From Hormiphora californensis (Eukaryota > Ctenophora > Tentaculata > Cydippida > Pleurobrachiidae): a DNA stretch of 64,000 nt. The notes under the pieces were generated by a model that worked only from the letters and a program-made list of their open reading frames with translations, ran no database searches and was not told the DNA's origin. This document shows, one piece after another, positions 1 through 12,500 of this stretch (positions are counted from its first letter, which is position 1; each line of letters starts with the position of its first letter). The stretch covers positions 3,144,847-3,208,846 of the forward strand of contig CM035355.1 in assembly GCA_020137815.1 (NCBI GenBank), in the 5' to 3' direction. The position numbers and the translations under genes are program-made.

Positions 1-124
1 TTCAGTGCTTCCCTTTGTTTCCCATGCAGGCCTCGCCAGTAGCCATTTAAGTGAAACCTAGATTTGAGGTCATGGACAAACCTAGTCACACTCCCTTCTA
101 TAACTCTGTCCCAATTCGCTGCAG

Positions 125-2092
125 GTGCAGTTTTGATGGCTAGTTTGTTTCGATCGGTCCCTCTCCGAGGGTACGAGATCATGGTGATTGTGATATGTGG
201 TATGGTAGTGGCTGCAATTTTCCTTTGTTATGTGACCTGGAAACTGCGTTACAAGATTGTACTGCGAGTGAAAACGGTAGGAAAATAGAACTTTTAGTAA
301 ACCCCAGTCATTACTGTACACACTGTGTACTACACAGTTTACCATGGTAACCAGGCCATGACATAGTAACCAGGCCATGACATGGTAACCATGATAATAT
401 GATATCTTTGGCAACTGACAAGAACTACGGTATTTATACCTAGACTGTATTACTCGTTTTTACCTCCGGTAACCCTGTTTACAGACAGAACCGACAGTGG
501 TTCAGAATTTAGTGGCACACTGGGCTGAGGCAAGTGCTTTAGAGTTACAACTGAAGTCAGCCAGAAGGATTACATCGATTCTGCCACCAGGTAAAATCAT
601 TAATTGATTAATCATACTAATTAGCAAGGTGTTGTTAAAATCTGTCACCTTCAACAACACGGGGGCGGGGGAAGCAGGGTGTCCCCCCCCCCCCCGCCCA
701 TAATATATCATATTTTCAGGAGACATCCAGAGAGCCAGTGCTAGCGAGGAATGGAGGGATGAAGCACGGCTTTTACAACTTATTAGCAAAAAACGTATGG
801 ACTGAAGTCGCGAAACTACGTACTGAAATCAGAGTGCATTTTTCAAATGAGCATAATTTATTTACCATGCAACTCAAAAACAGCCGATTGGTCAACTTAT
901 CGATTTTATAATTTATCCCGTTATCTAATATGCCAATACGAAGTTTCTAAAACCTCCTGTTTCAGGACTGAGTCTGCCGATGAACGACAGTTTAATACCA
1001 ACAGTGTCCCCTAAACCTCGTCTCACCACAATATCATCAGTAGCAATACCTCCAGCAACCCCCGTGGTATTAGAGGGTCAAGTAAGGCGCTCTCTGTTTG
1101 ACAGCCCTGTAAAGACTAATGAACTGGACATGTATTACAGTATGATTGATATCAGCCCAGCTGTTTCGTGTAACTCGGATTATAGTCGTGATACACTTAT
1201 ACACATGGACCCCCTCTATTCAATGGAGGATGGTGAATCAATAGGACATGATGGGCAGCCAGCCTATAGTGAATCAATAGGACATGATGGGCAGCCAGCC
1301 TATAGTGAATCAATAGGACATGATGGGCAGCCAGCCTATAGTGAATCAATAGGACATGATGGGCAGCCAGTTTATAGTGAATCAATAGGACATGATGGGC
1401 AGCCAGTCTATAGTGAATCAATAGGACATGATGGACAGCCAGTCTATAGTGAATCAATAGGACAGGATGGGCAGCCAGTCTATAGTGAATCAATAGGACA
1501 TGATGGGCAGCCAGTCTATAGTGAATCAATAGGACAGGATCAGGACCTTGTCTATTATAGTGAATCAATAGGACATGATGGGCAGCCAGCCTATAGTGAA
1601 TCAATAGGACATGATGGGCAGCCAGCCTATAGTGAATCAATAGGACATGATGGACAGCCAGTCTATAGTGAATCAATAGGACATGATGGGCAGCCAGTCT
1701 ATAGTGAATCAATAGGACATGATGGGCAGCCAGCCTATAGTATAGGACAGGATGAGGACCTTGTCTATTATAGTAAATCAACAGGACATGCCCCTAACAC
1801 AATGTACAGTGAGCCCTTGGAACCAACTAACTTGGGAATAGAACATAACCAGCCGATATACAGCGAAGCGATCCCTATATACGGTGAATTTAGAAACACC
1901 TATCAAATGGTAAAGATACAGGACAGGTACACCAACCAGGATCTTTCTGTTGCTGACATCCCAGGGACTCCACCGCAGCTTCCAACTACACCGCCACCCC
2001 GGCCTCCTAGAGTTACAACAAGACAAGATTGGGAGCCTTTACATTACACATCTTCACAAACTGTAAAACCATCTCCGTTCATCAGGAAATGA
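125..2092 (+). CDS. Single-pass membrane protein with tandem tyrosine-repeat cytoplasmic tail (3' part)
   Basis: Four exons join in frame: 125-276, 485-590, 720-794 and 966-2092 (stop TGA 2090-2092). All junctions are GT-AG and the phases agree. The 5' end lies outside the window. The first exon encodes a hydrophobic segment (IMVIVICGMVVAAIFLCYVTW) followed by basic residues KLRYK, so the rest is probably cytoplasmic. The last exon holds about 15 tandem 12-residue units of type ESIGHDGQPxYS, with variants carrying LVYYS, then degenerate units ending TMYSEP and PIYSEA, and a proline-rich end (PGTPPQLPTTPPPRPPR). The repeated tyrosines followed by S-E/K and the PxxP stretch look like phosphotyrosine (SH2) and SH3 docking sites; this is inference. 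No known ectodomain is visible. It converges on the kringle-LamG gene. Confidence 0.72.
1225..1780 (+). repeat. 36-bp coding minisatellite
   Basis: Tandem 36-bp units of type gaatcaataggacatgatgg... ending cctatagt. They are in frame with the membrane-protein ORF, so each unit adds 12 residues including one tyrosine. Units differ only by A/V before the Tyr, H/Q at one site, and two longer variants with a double tyrosine. Near identity indicates recent expansion. Confidence 0.95.
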
Positions 2093-2351
2093 TATTCAAG
2101 CCATCCCGTCTACCTACATTGGCTGTCGTAAGCTGCACTGCTATGTAGCATGAATGCATGTTCTTACTACCTAAACCATTTTCCAACCCTAATCCCACTG
2201 TATCTCTCGATTTGACATACATGCAATTTTCTGTATCTCGAATCATCACTCTTGACTCTTCTAAGATGTAATTAAATGAATGAAACAGGGGGATAATGGA
2301 TATATATGAGTCTAACAAACAATAATTATCCTATTACCCAACTATCACCAG

Positions 2352-4930
2352 CTATAACTCACCAACACTATTTTCAGTGACGTCAGGGATGGTATAACCC
2401 CCATCAGCAGCAGCAGCACGACTGTAGAAATCTGTTACAATGGTTGCTGGTGCAAACATGCACATTTTACTGATTGGTGTTCCCTTCCGCGTTCTCCGTA
2501 ACGTGTACTCACTGATATCACGATCTGTGTGGAGTGGAGGTTTTAATAGAGGGTGTGGAGAGGAGACTTGTGGGGTGGAGGTATAATCAATAGGGTGTGA
2601 AGAGGGAGGAGCCAGGAGGCTTTATGGGGTCCGGGGGAAATAAACTTTGAATAGCTCGAGTTCTTTGATTACAATGTAAATAACTTACTGGTGAATAGAT
2701 TGAATGGTTTATCAGTAAATAGTTTCACATCGGAGGCACGCTGGATCCAGGTTCCAACACTCAGACCGCTCATACAACCAGTGTACCTATCTCCGATCTT
2801 GATCTGATACGGCGACATGAGGAACGTTGTATCCTGAAAATGAACACAATTTTAGAAAATTATATTATGTAGGAGGAAATTAAGATTGATGAGATTTACA
2901 AACATTTAGCTATGAGCAACGTGTTGTATATTTAAATGGTACCGTGCCATAAATGAATATATTTCCTATATCTTTCTCTCCTACAATTCGAGTTTTCTGT
3001 TGGGGAGAAAAAGGGAATGAAGGACAAATAGCACACGAACATATTGGCAGCCGGTTACAGAATTTCTCCGTTTCCTCCTCTCAATCTTATCGTGGTCAAA
3101 TTTCCTCTTTCCAAGGGACTGGTTTTCATCGGTTTTAGGAGACGACGGTGGATCGGGGAGATTAGGTGTGCATAGATCCATTGGAAATTGGGCACGATAG
3201 CCGTCCTAGCATGTTGGTAGTAGGTTGGAATCGAGAGCACAAGGGAGAGGAAAAGTGTGTGTGTATGTGGATTGTGATTTGTGAATTGGAGAAAAGGAAA
3301 GAGAAATAATAAGTGGTAGTAATCTTTTGCTATTGCACACTGACATGTGTCCAAAAGCTCTGCAATTAGGCTAGCCAGGTAATCTATGTGTACACGTGTA
3401 TTGTGTAAGGAATGATTAGAAATAGACACACAATCTTTTGTGTGGCTAACTGCTGGAAGCTTCTAATCCCAGCAACTATTGGCCGATCATATCAGCTAAA
3501 CATCACTTCCAAGACTTCCCAGAGGTTCAAAATCACAGTTCAAAATCACTATTGACCACACATTGGTCATTCAAAGCCATTGACAATAACATGCATGTAG
3601 ATTGTATAAGTTCCACTAATTTCAATCAACTAGTTAGTTCACTAATTAATTAATTAATCACCACTATAATCACCTGATTGTCGAGAGTAAAGTTGCTGTA
3701 GGTGTCGTTCAGTCTCATGGAGAGCTCAACACCTGTCCTGTTCACTGAGACATAATGAACTGCACCTGTCTTCAATGGGCCGCCAAATACCACCTGGTAG
3801 AGGGAAATGAATAGAATATTCCGATAAATAGAGAGATTTGACTATTATTATGTCGAGAGTTTGTAAGTGTCGAGAGTTTGTAATCGTCTAGAGTTTGTAA
3901 TTGTTTGTTTGTAACTAATTTCACATATTTACCCGTTCAGTGTTATACGAGTCAAGGCTGACGAGGAGCTTTAGAAAACCATTTTGTAGGACTACCGATA
4001 AGAACTGGTCAGTGGCATTTTCTTGAGCGGTGGCAACTTGAACTAAAGTAGCCTCGCTCTTATCAATCCTGTCGACCTGTTCATGGGAAATATCTGGTGA
4101 AAAGGAGTGAGGGGGAGGGGAAGGGTGCAATCCAATTCACTAGAGAACCTACGAGAGAATGAGATGTCTGAATTCTCCTAGTAGCAAATCAATCCAATAT
4201 ATTCCCTTTCCAATCTCACAAATATACACATGTTATTACATCTACATACAGACAGACACACAAACAGCTCAGACACAGACACAACTAAACGCGTACCCGG
4301 AAATAAAAGTTAATCTGCTGAGCGATGATTGGCTGGTTTCGGAGTGTCGTGTTCCGCACGATAATCAGGCTGGAACCATCGAAAAGGAGCGTGGAGGGAT
4401 CACAAATAGGGACGTCACAGTTCCGTTTTTGGCCGCTGTAGACGCAGTACGGTCGTGACGACATCTCCTGGTAGACCCTGGAAAGATGTTACTTTTGAAG
4501 TAACGATCTTGGAAAATGCAATATCCCCTACCCTCCCGACAGCGTGTACTGCAGATCTATCTCCATACCGAAAGCAGAATCTGCACTCTGGCAATAACCC
4601 CCCTTCTCCCAATTACTCCGTATCATGGTATACCTGCAGTAGTTGTGTTTGTACTGGGGACCCGTGAGATCTGATATTAATTGTTGTTCGCTCCAAAGAT
4701 CACACGGCTCCCCATTATCTGTCACGTTAATAAAACCAGAATACTGATCTCCTGGTGGGAGAGTGGACGTTATTAAGGGGCTCCTTCATAAAACATGTGA
4801 TGAAAGATATTTATGAAGGAGCAAAAATATCTTTATGAAGGAGCAAAAGATACATACCTGGTCCTTCATAACATAGCTCTTGTTGTGCTGAGGATGTCCA
4901 TGCAAAAAGAACCAGCAAAAATATTTGCAT
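2352..4930 (-). CDS. Secreted kringle - laminin-G protein
   Basis: Seven exons on the minus strand: 4930-4858, 4751-4634, 4477-4297, 4076-3933, 3793-3674, 2833-2689 and 2524-2352. They join in frame to about 317 residues. Exon 1 encodes a signal peptide (MQIFLLVLFAWTSSAQQ) and runs straight into a kringle: CYEG start, GFINVT, EPCDLW, NYCR, RPYC and CDVPIC. A LamG-like domain follows (FYFR, FLSVVLQNG, VVFGGPLKTGAVHYV, IKIGDRYTGCMSGL). The stop used here is the TAG at 2352, just past the exon-7 donor. An alternative splice to 2260-2082 would add 59 residues and overlap the coding end of the neighbouring plus-strand gene. The exon 3/4 join uses the acceptor after 4077; the one further upstream gives a stop. 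Probably an extracellular adhesion or recognition protein; the exact family is not recognised. Confidence 0.78.
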
Positions 4931-5577
4931 TACATTTCATACTGAGGGAATGAGAATATAGGTTAGCGAAGTCAGCTCAACCGACAACAAAATCACTGTA
5001 CAAATAATGATTCATCATGAGAAATTCATGACAGATTATCTATAACATGTGGCCATATGGCCTAGGCAATTTTGTTAACTTTAAACAATTGATGTAATTG
5101 GAGTATGATCGAGAAAAAAGAACAAACTATACAGTAAAATAGTGTACTAAGCAACTTAAACCATTAAACTCTAATGGACCTAGCCCTGACCTATCTCTAG
5201 TTATCTTTCTCTCACTCTCTCATTTTTCAACACGTGCCACTTCGAGTACCTATTTCCTCATCATGCTAGATGTAAGAGTCGGTCTTTACCATTTTTCAAC
5301 CTCTCACTGGCCATGAATCTCTAGCGCCAGTTCGCCAGAACGCACGATATATAATGGGAGACGAAGAATGATAGGCATGGCAGGGAGAAAGTGAGAGGGA
5401 AAAAAGAAATGCATGGCGAAAGTGATGAGATTAAATTAAAAAGACTGATACTATAACATCAAGCTATATCGTACAAGTAGATCTCAAGTAGTAGTAGGGG
5501 CACACCTGTACAGACATACGAACGTGTATAGCTCTGGCGTGTGCAGTTACTCAGGGGAAGTACCTGATCTATCCTTC
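4931..5577. other. Intergenic, upstream of kringle-LamG gene
   Basis: No exon recognised on either strand. AT-rich ordinary sequence; it presumably contains the promoter of the minus-strand kringle-LamG gene, but no clear TATA box was seen. Confidence 0.5.
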
Positions 5578-5755
<178 letters not shown>

Positions 5756-6067
5756 AGGTTGTTCATCTCGTAATGATCAGCAAGACTAATCAGCCCTTCT
5801 AATTAGGCAGCAGCAGCAGCTCGCCGAGCACAGGGAGAAAATAAGGCGCCTAAGCAGAACGTCATCAATCCACTTCTCTCTCCCAATCTTTCTCGCACTT
5901 TTCAATCTCTCACTCTCACCCTTGCCAATGTTCTTCCAGCTCACCATTTTAAAACTCAGCTCCAGACTATCTAGACTAGTACACAACACACGTGTACCAA
6001 GATACAAAACGAGACAAGCGCCTAGTTGAACAAGGCAATGAGAGCTAGCTATAATGTTACCAACAGG

Positions 6068-6277
6068 ATAGGGAGAGAGAGAAAGAGGAGAGGAGAGAGA
6101 CGAGAGAGTTGAGAGAGAGAGAGAGATGAGAGACACTGAGAGGAGGAGCAGAGAGTTGAGAGAGAGAGAGAGAGAAGAGAGAGATGAGAGAGAGAAGAGA
6201 GACGAGAGAGAGAGAGAAGAGAGATGAGCATGAGAGAGAGAGAGAGATGGAGAGAGATAGAGAGAGATAGAGAACGA
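6068..6277 (+). repeat. Imperfect (GA)n tract
   Basis: Degenerate GA-rich repeat of about 210 bp with frequent GAGATGAGA and GAGACGAGA variants. No coding signal. Confidence 0.9.
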
Positions 6278-8177
6278 GTGTCAACAGGATGTATGGATAG
6301 CTGAGACTGCAGAGTAAAAGAGCCCATAACAGGTGACAGTGGCGTTCATCGTCAGCAGACTCTGAAGTCTGAAGTCTGTTAGTTTGATTAGGTCCAGTGA
6401 TTAAAAAACGAGAGTTTGAAACTAGTGAGAGAAATAAAAAAGATCGGGTAAATTTAACAAATAAATGACTTGTGTAAGAGACAGTTTAAGAAGAAAAAAG
6501 AGTTGACTTATACAGAGAGAAGGACTAAGGAGAGAGAGAGGGAGAAATATATAAAAAGCAAAAATACCGCAAGATCATACATTATCTTCGCAAATATCGA
6601 ATGGGATGGCAAAAGTTCCAATTTCTTCCTAGCAGAATGCATTTCATAGATTTTTTCAAAGAGCAGGAAATAAAAACTTTTATTTGTAGCGACAAAGCAT
6701 AAGACACGGAAGAAACATATAAAATGGGATAGTAAAACAAAAAGAGGGACACAGCAGCAGTTGGCTAGTACACTGTAATATTCCATCAAGCAAAGACCAT
6801 GAGCACGCAATAGATCTTTTTTCGCGTGTAGACGTGTAATAGAGGGAGATCGAGCACTTTACTATAGGTGTCTGGTAGGCTCGCTAGTCCCTTTTTTCTC
6901 TATCTCTCTCTATCTCTCGCTCTTAGATCTGTCAAGATGATCCCTTGTCCAGAGCCAACTGGCAAGCAATGGTCATTAGGATCGATAAAAAGGTGCTATA
7001 GAATGTGAGGAGGTGAGATATATCAGATGCATGCTTGGACAACTTGAAGAGGGGTCTACATTCGGGACCATACTCTCTCAAACTGCCGTGGTCTTCTTGA
7101 AAAATCAACAACAGTTGTATGTGACCATTATACTTGTAACCTGATCATCCGACAATTAACATTAACGGAATGACAAAGCGACAGATAAGATGACAAAAAC
7201 CTTGGTAGATCGTGATCCGATGATAGAGAAAGGGAGATCAGGGTATGAGAGAGATTATGCAGAAGGCTCAGGCGGGGTCGCAAGGCAATAGGTGATCATG
7301 ATAGGGCACACCGAACAAAAGGAATGAATACACACATAATAATAATAATAATAATAAATTAATTTGTATCCCCAAAACGACACGACAGGGAACCAGATAA
7401 GTAAAACTGTAAAACTGTGACACTAGACGAGTTCAGAGCGGGTATACCGTCCGCGAAAAGTCGTCCTTATAGTTCCTCACACACTTTGAAAAAATGTAAC
7501 TCCTAGTTCAGATGATTCTAATTAGATAACTGGTCCATACATAACGCTTAAAACGGTTTAGGATGAAAAAAATTACAGACTTATATTAAATAAAGTGGGA
7601 ACAACAGCCGGCAACAAGCCCACACACTACTTATCATCAAGCTCCAACAATACTCCTGATAAAAAAGCCCTGAAAGTGTAATGGTGGAGGGGACAGCCTA
7701 ATAGATAAAGGAAAAAATAAAGTTTGGAAAAGGGTTAAAAACAAGAAAGAGATGAACCCTAGTTTTTGATAAGAGAAAAACAAAAGCGAGAAAAAAAATT
7801 TAAGAAAAGGAGAAAAAAAAAATCCCTAATAATCTGTTACTCATCAATGGATCATCCAGATTAATATCCTGTCGGAAGATGAGAGATGAATTATTTAGTA
7901 GAGCTTAGCGACAGTACCATTAAATAATATATTAAATCACAGTAGTTATTCGGTACGGTGTTCGACTATTCGAGCCCGAAATTCTGCAGCCCAGGCCAGA
8001 TTGCAGCAGACTACAACCAAATATCAGGCAAATCACCTTAACAAATAAGAAAGATAGGGTTCAGAATGACAAAAAAGGGAAAAAGACATTGGACTCGACT
8101 TTTGCTGACACCACGACGACAAACTAGGTGATCAAACAATTGCAAAATTCAAATCAATACAAATTTCTCCAATATCT
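6278..8177. other. No gene recognised
   Basis: Purine-rich, AT-rich sequence with a short (AAT)n run near 7338-7360. I found no plausible exons, domains or inverted-repeat ends. Confidence 0.5.
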
Positions 8178-8549
8178 CCCCCTCTCTCTCTCTTTCTCTC
8201 TCTCTCTCTTTCTACCTAGCATCAAGACACGGTGTCGAGAGAGAGAGAGTGCAGTGTGTGTGTGTGCAACAGATGTATCGGATCGGGCGCACTTGCAAAA
8301 ATGAGGCAAATACACATTACAAGGAAGCTGTGAGCCCACACTTTTTCCCAGTATGGTCCGGGAGAATTACCATATATGGGCATTCGTGGGTTCAAGGGCG
8401 CGGGAGGACGTACCATCACAGACACACATACATTTCCCTCCCCTCTAGCCAAGATATAGCTCAAGTACCGCTGTGAGAAATTGTATACTGATCATAATTA
8501 TCAAACTGCAACAGAGACAGAGAAAAGAAGCAGCCAACAGAAAGTTGGG

Positions 8550-8995
8550 CGAGATAAAAGATAAAAAAAAAGGAAAGGGGGGAAATGATAAAAAAAAGGG
8601 AAAAGGGGAAAAAAGAAAAAAATTTAAAAAAAGAAAAAAAAAAGGAGGGGAAAAAAGGGAAAAAAAGAAAAAACCCCCCCACCCGGGGGGAAGGAAAAAA
8701 AATGGGGGAAAAATTAAAACAAAAATTTTTTGGGGAAAAACCGCTTTGCCCCCTCCCCCCGGACACCCCCCACGATTTTTTGGCCCACTTAATGGATAAC
8801 AAGGGTGGACCCAAACAAAAGGGAAAGGGAAGAAGAGGGGAAAGGGAAAAGGGGAGAAAAAAGAGGAGAGGGGAAGAGTGGAAAAGCAAAAAGGGAAAGA
8901 AAGAAGGAAAGGAGAGAAGAAGGAAGAAGAAAAAAAGAAAAAGGAGGGGGAAAAAACAAAGAAAAGGGGAGAAGAAGGGGGGGGAGGAGAGAGGG
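8550..8995 (+). repeat. Polypurine low-complexity block
   Basis: About 440 bp of nearly uninterrupted homopolymer runs of A and G (with a C-rich patch near 8740-8770), unlike the regular GA microsatellites elsewhere. It may be degenerate microsatellite or poor-quality consensus. Lys/Gly-rich ORFs through it are not believable genes. Confidence 0.8.
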
Positions 8996-9114
8996 AATTG
9001 TGTCAGGACAGCAGCAATGGCTTGACGTGCTATGAAGTAGTCTAAAGATACTAAATCGTTCCAAACTGCTCTGAGAATAAGGGAGACATGGAGAACAATA
9101 AGGGCACCAAATCC

Positions 9115-9206
9115 TGTCTGTTTGTCTGTCTGTCTTTTCGTCTGTCTGTCTGTCTCTCTGTCTGTATTTTCGTCTGTCTGTCTGTTTAATAGCTGTCTGT
9201 CTGTAG
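9115..9206 (+). repeat. (TGTC)n microsatellite
   Basis: Tandem TGTC/CTGT tetranucleotide units with TTTTCG interruptions. Confidence 0.92.
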
Positions 9207-9511
9207 TTATATCGTGATTTCATAATATCAGGAGAAAAGGGTGGAGGTCAGGCGGTTTATTTGAACTGTAGCTATATTCATTATTCACAAGAAACATAAA
9301 CATAAGCTTGCTGTGTTAGACAAACACACGTGATATAAACCACCACTATAATTATAGCCATCCACTGTACATGGTCGTGACCCGTATTAGTAGTAACATT
9401 GTGTCACATACAATTTGTGTGAATAAGTTGTGTTCATCACGCCTGAATAGCCCTATTTCTACTAGTTTTTCAAATTTCCAAACACATTCATATCTCCTGA
9501 TCTACTACAAG

Positions 9512-12500
9512 ATGTTGCTGGCAACGCTTTTGACAGTGATGCTCATAGTGGGTGGGAACTCAGCTGCAGTCAACATATTTAGGACTTCAGTTACAGAGGA
9601 ACAAATGACTTTGTGTCATACTGGCTACAGGTACACTTACAGTAGGACATCGATATACCGGGCACCTCGATCATATACCGGGCACCTCGATCATATACCG
9701 GGCACCCCGATCATATACCGGACACCCCGATCATATACCGGACACCCCGATCATATACCGGACACCTCGATCATATACCGGACACCTCGATCATATACCG
9801 GGCACCCCGATCATATACCGGGCACCTCGATCATATACCGGGCACCCCGATCATATACCGAGCACCCCGATTTATTTGTTACTCAACAACGATTTATATA
9901 CCGGGCACCTCGATCATATACCAGGCACCTCGATCATATACCGGGCACCTCGATCATATACCGGGCACCCCGATCATATACCGGGCACCCCGATCATATA
10001 CCGGGCACCACGATCATATACCGGGCGGTGGGCGGACTCTAGTGCTAACGGACTCTTTATCTAAATCCAAGGCGGACTCTATATCTAAAAACGGACTCTT
10101 TATCTACAGTTAGATTTTGAAAAAAGTTTAGATAAAGAGTCCTCTCTGTGTAGACTTTTTAGATAAAGAGTCCACCCTGTGTAGAATTTTTAGATATAGA
10201 GTCCTCTAGTACATTTTGGCGCCAAATCCTCCAACCCGGACTCTATGTCTAAAATCCCAACCCAACCCAAAACCTAACCCTAACACTAACCCTAACCCTA
10301 ACCTCGAACCCAAATAACGGCCCTAACACTTCTAAATTAGTATAGGGGTAGAGCAAACTCTCGTTTCCGGCCTAACGGCCGAAATCTCGAGTTCGCGGCG
10401 AAAGGCGGACACTATATCTAATTTAGATTTATGTAGATATAGAGTCCACTTTGTTTAGACTTTTTAGATAAAGAGTCCGCCCTGTGTAGACTTTTTAGAT
10501 AAAGAGTCCTCCTAAAGTTTAGACTTATTTGGACTCTTTATCTAAATCTAAATTTAGATATGGAGTCCTCTTTAGACTTAGAGTGTAGCACTAGAGTCCG
10601 CACACCATACCGGGCACCTCGATCATATACCGGGCACCCCGATCATATACCGGGCAAAACCCTTTCCCCGAGCATCCCGGTAGATCTTCATTCGCCTGTT
10701 TATAACCCCCGTCTCTTCATCAGTAGTATGTAAAATAGCCCCGCTGTATCAAGATTTTCGGTGTCACCTCTTTATTCCATATATGGGCATGTGATGTCAT
10801 AATCACGTGTCACTTGACGTCATATGATGTCACGTGATGTCACGTGACGTTGACGTCACATCGTGACGTCACGTGACGTCGCAAAATTAATTTTTCATAC
10901 ATTCCATATATGGTCATATTTCATGCGATGTCACATGATATCACATGATGTTTCGCGATTATGAAGTCATTATGTGACATCACTTGGAAATAACGCTGGC
11001 AAGGGATCTCATTGATTTTTTGGACTTAAACGACACAAAAATTGATTGTAATCGCTGACTTCACTCTAAATTATAAACAGCATCATCTCTCTCTCTCTCC
11101 CCCCTCTCTCCCTTTCTCTCCCTCTCTCTCTAGTCTCTCTCTCTCTCTCTCTGCTTCAAACTGATGACAGGTGAGTGGCCACTAGGAGCGTGTAGTAAAC
11201 ATGCTGAGCTACTGTTACACACTAAAATACATATTTCAGTAGAATAGAGCTCAGAGCTTCCAGACAGTCCTGCACGTGATGTGTTTCATTCACGTGCATA
11301 ACGCATTTCTTTGTAGTACTGCTACGGTGCCGCTAGCTTACTCTCATTTCTCATTAGTAGAGTCGATAAGAACACTCACCTCCTCCGATTTCAGTAAAAC
11401 TTCTCACATGCTAAAATATGATAATGGAGGTACAAATACCGCTTATTTTAGGTCCAAAAAGTTTTTGGTTCGTTAATTATCGCTAATTGAAAAACGCCAA
11501 AAATGGGCTAAAATGGCCCTTAAGGTGGATTTGAAATTTTGGAGTTGGAACTCCAGACTTCGTACAGGTGTCCGCTAGGATGCCAATATGCACCACAGGC
11601 GGGCTCAGGCCTAAATTCGTCCGAATTTTTGCGTAAGACCGGATGGCGTAAATCTTGGTCACGTGACCTCGGCTAACTTCTGAACCGCTCAAGTAAGGGA
11701 TGTTCATAACCTGCTTAATCGATGCAGAATATGATGAAAATGACACGTTTTGACATCATTTTTCATCCCAGACGCACAGGAAAGACACAAATCGCCTTAC
11801 AAAATTGACGCCATCTAGTCTCCCGCTCTTTTTTTGCAAAACTCTAACTTCTGAACCGTTGAAGTAAGGGAGGTTCATAGCCTGCTTAATCGATGCAGAA
11901 AGAAAAATAAATGAGAGGAAATGGCCTTATTTTTCATCTCCGGCGTGCAGGAAAGGCACAAATAGCAAAAAACTGATTTTTTGCCCAAATCACGTGACCA
12001 AAATTCACGCCATCCGGCCTTACGCAAAAATTCGGACGAATTTAGGCCTGAGCCCGCCTGTGGTGCATATTGGCATCCTAGCGGACACCTGTACGAAGTC
12101 TGGAGTTCCAACTCCAAAATTTCAAATCCACCTTAAGGGCCATTTTAGCCCATTTTTGGCGTTTTTCAATTAGCGATAATTAACGAACCAAAAGTTTTTC
12201 GGACCTAAAATAAGCGGTATTTGTACCTCCATTATCATATGTTAGCATGTGAGAAGTTTCACTGAAATCGGAGGAGGTGAGTGTTCTTATCGACTCTACT
12301 ACATTGGATAGCGTATTCGTGTGGTTTGCTCTCATTGGGTAGCGCAGCTGTGACTGCGTTAGTCAAAATAACGCACTTTTCTAGTTGCACGTGATGTGTT
12401 CCATTCACGTTTATAATGCGTTTCTTTGTAGTACTGCTGCGTTGCCGCTAGCTCACTCTCATTGGATATCGTATTCGGTTGGCTTACTTTCATTGGATAA

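Noticed and set aside
1225-1780. CRISPR-like array
   Set aside because: 36-bp units are directly tandem with no spacers and lie in frame in a eukaryotic exon.
1197-1781. Minus-strand ORF with HHVLLIHYRLA repeats
   Set aside because: Mirror of the coding minisatellite; the plus-strand frame has splice sites, TM segment and a stop consistent with a gene.
8473-9025. Lys-rich ORFs
   Set aside because: Arise from the purine homopolymer block; no gene-like features.
9371-10042. 223-codon ORF with repeated YTGHPDHIP units
   Set aside because: It is the YHYH signal-peptide exon read past its splice donor (9631) into a non-coding minisatellite; the 15490 exon joins in phase.
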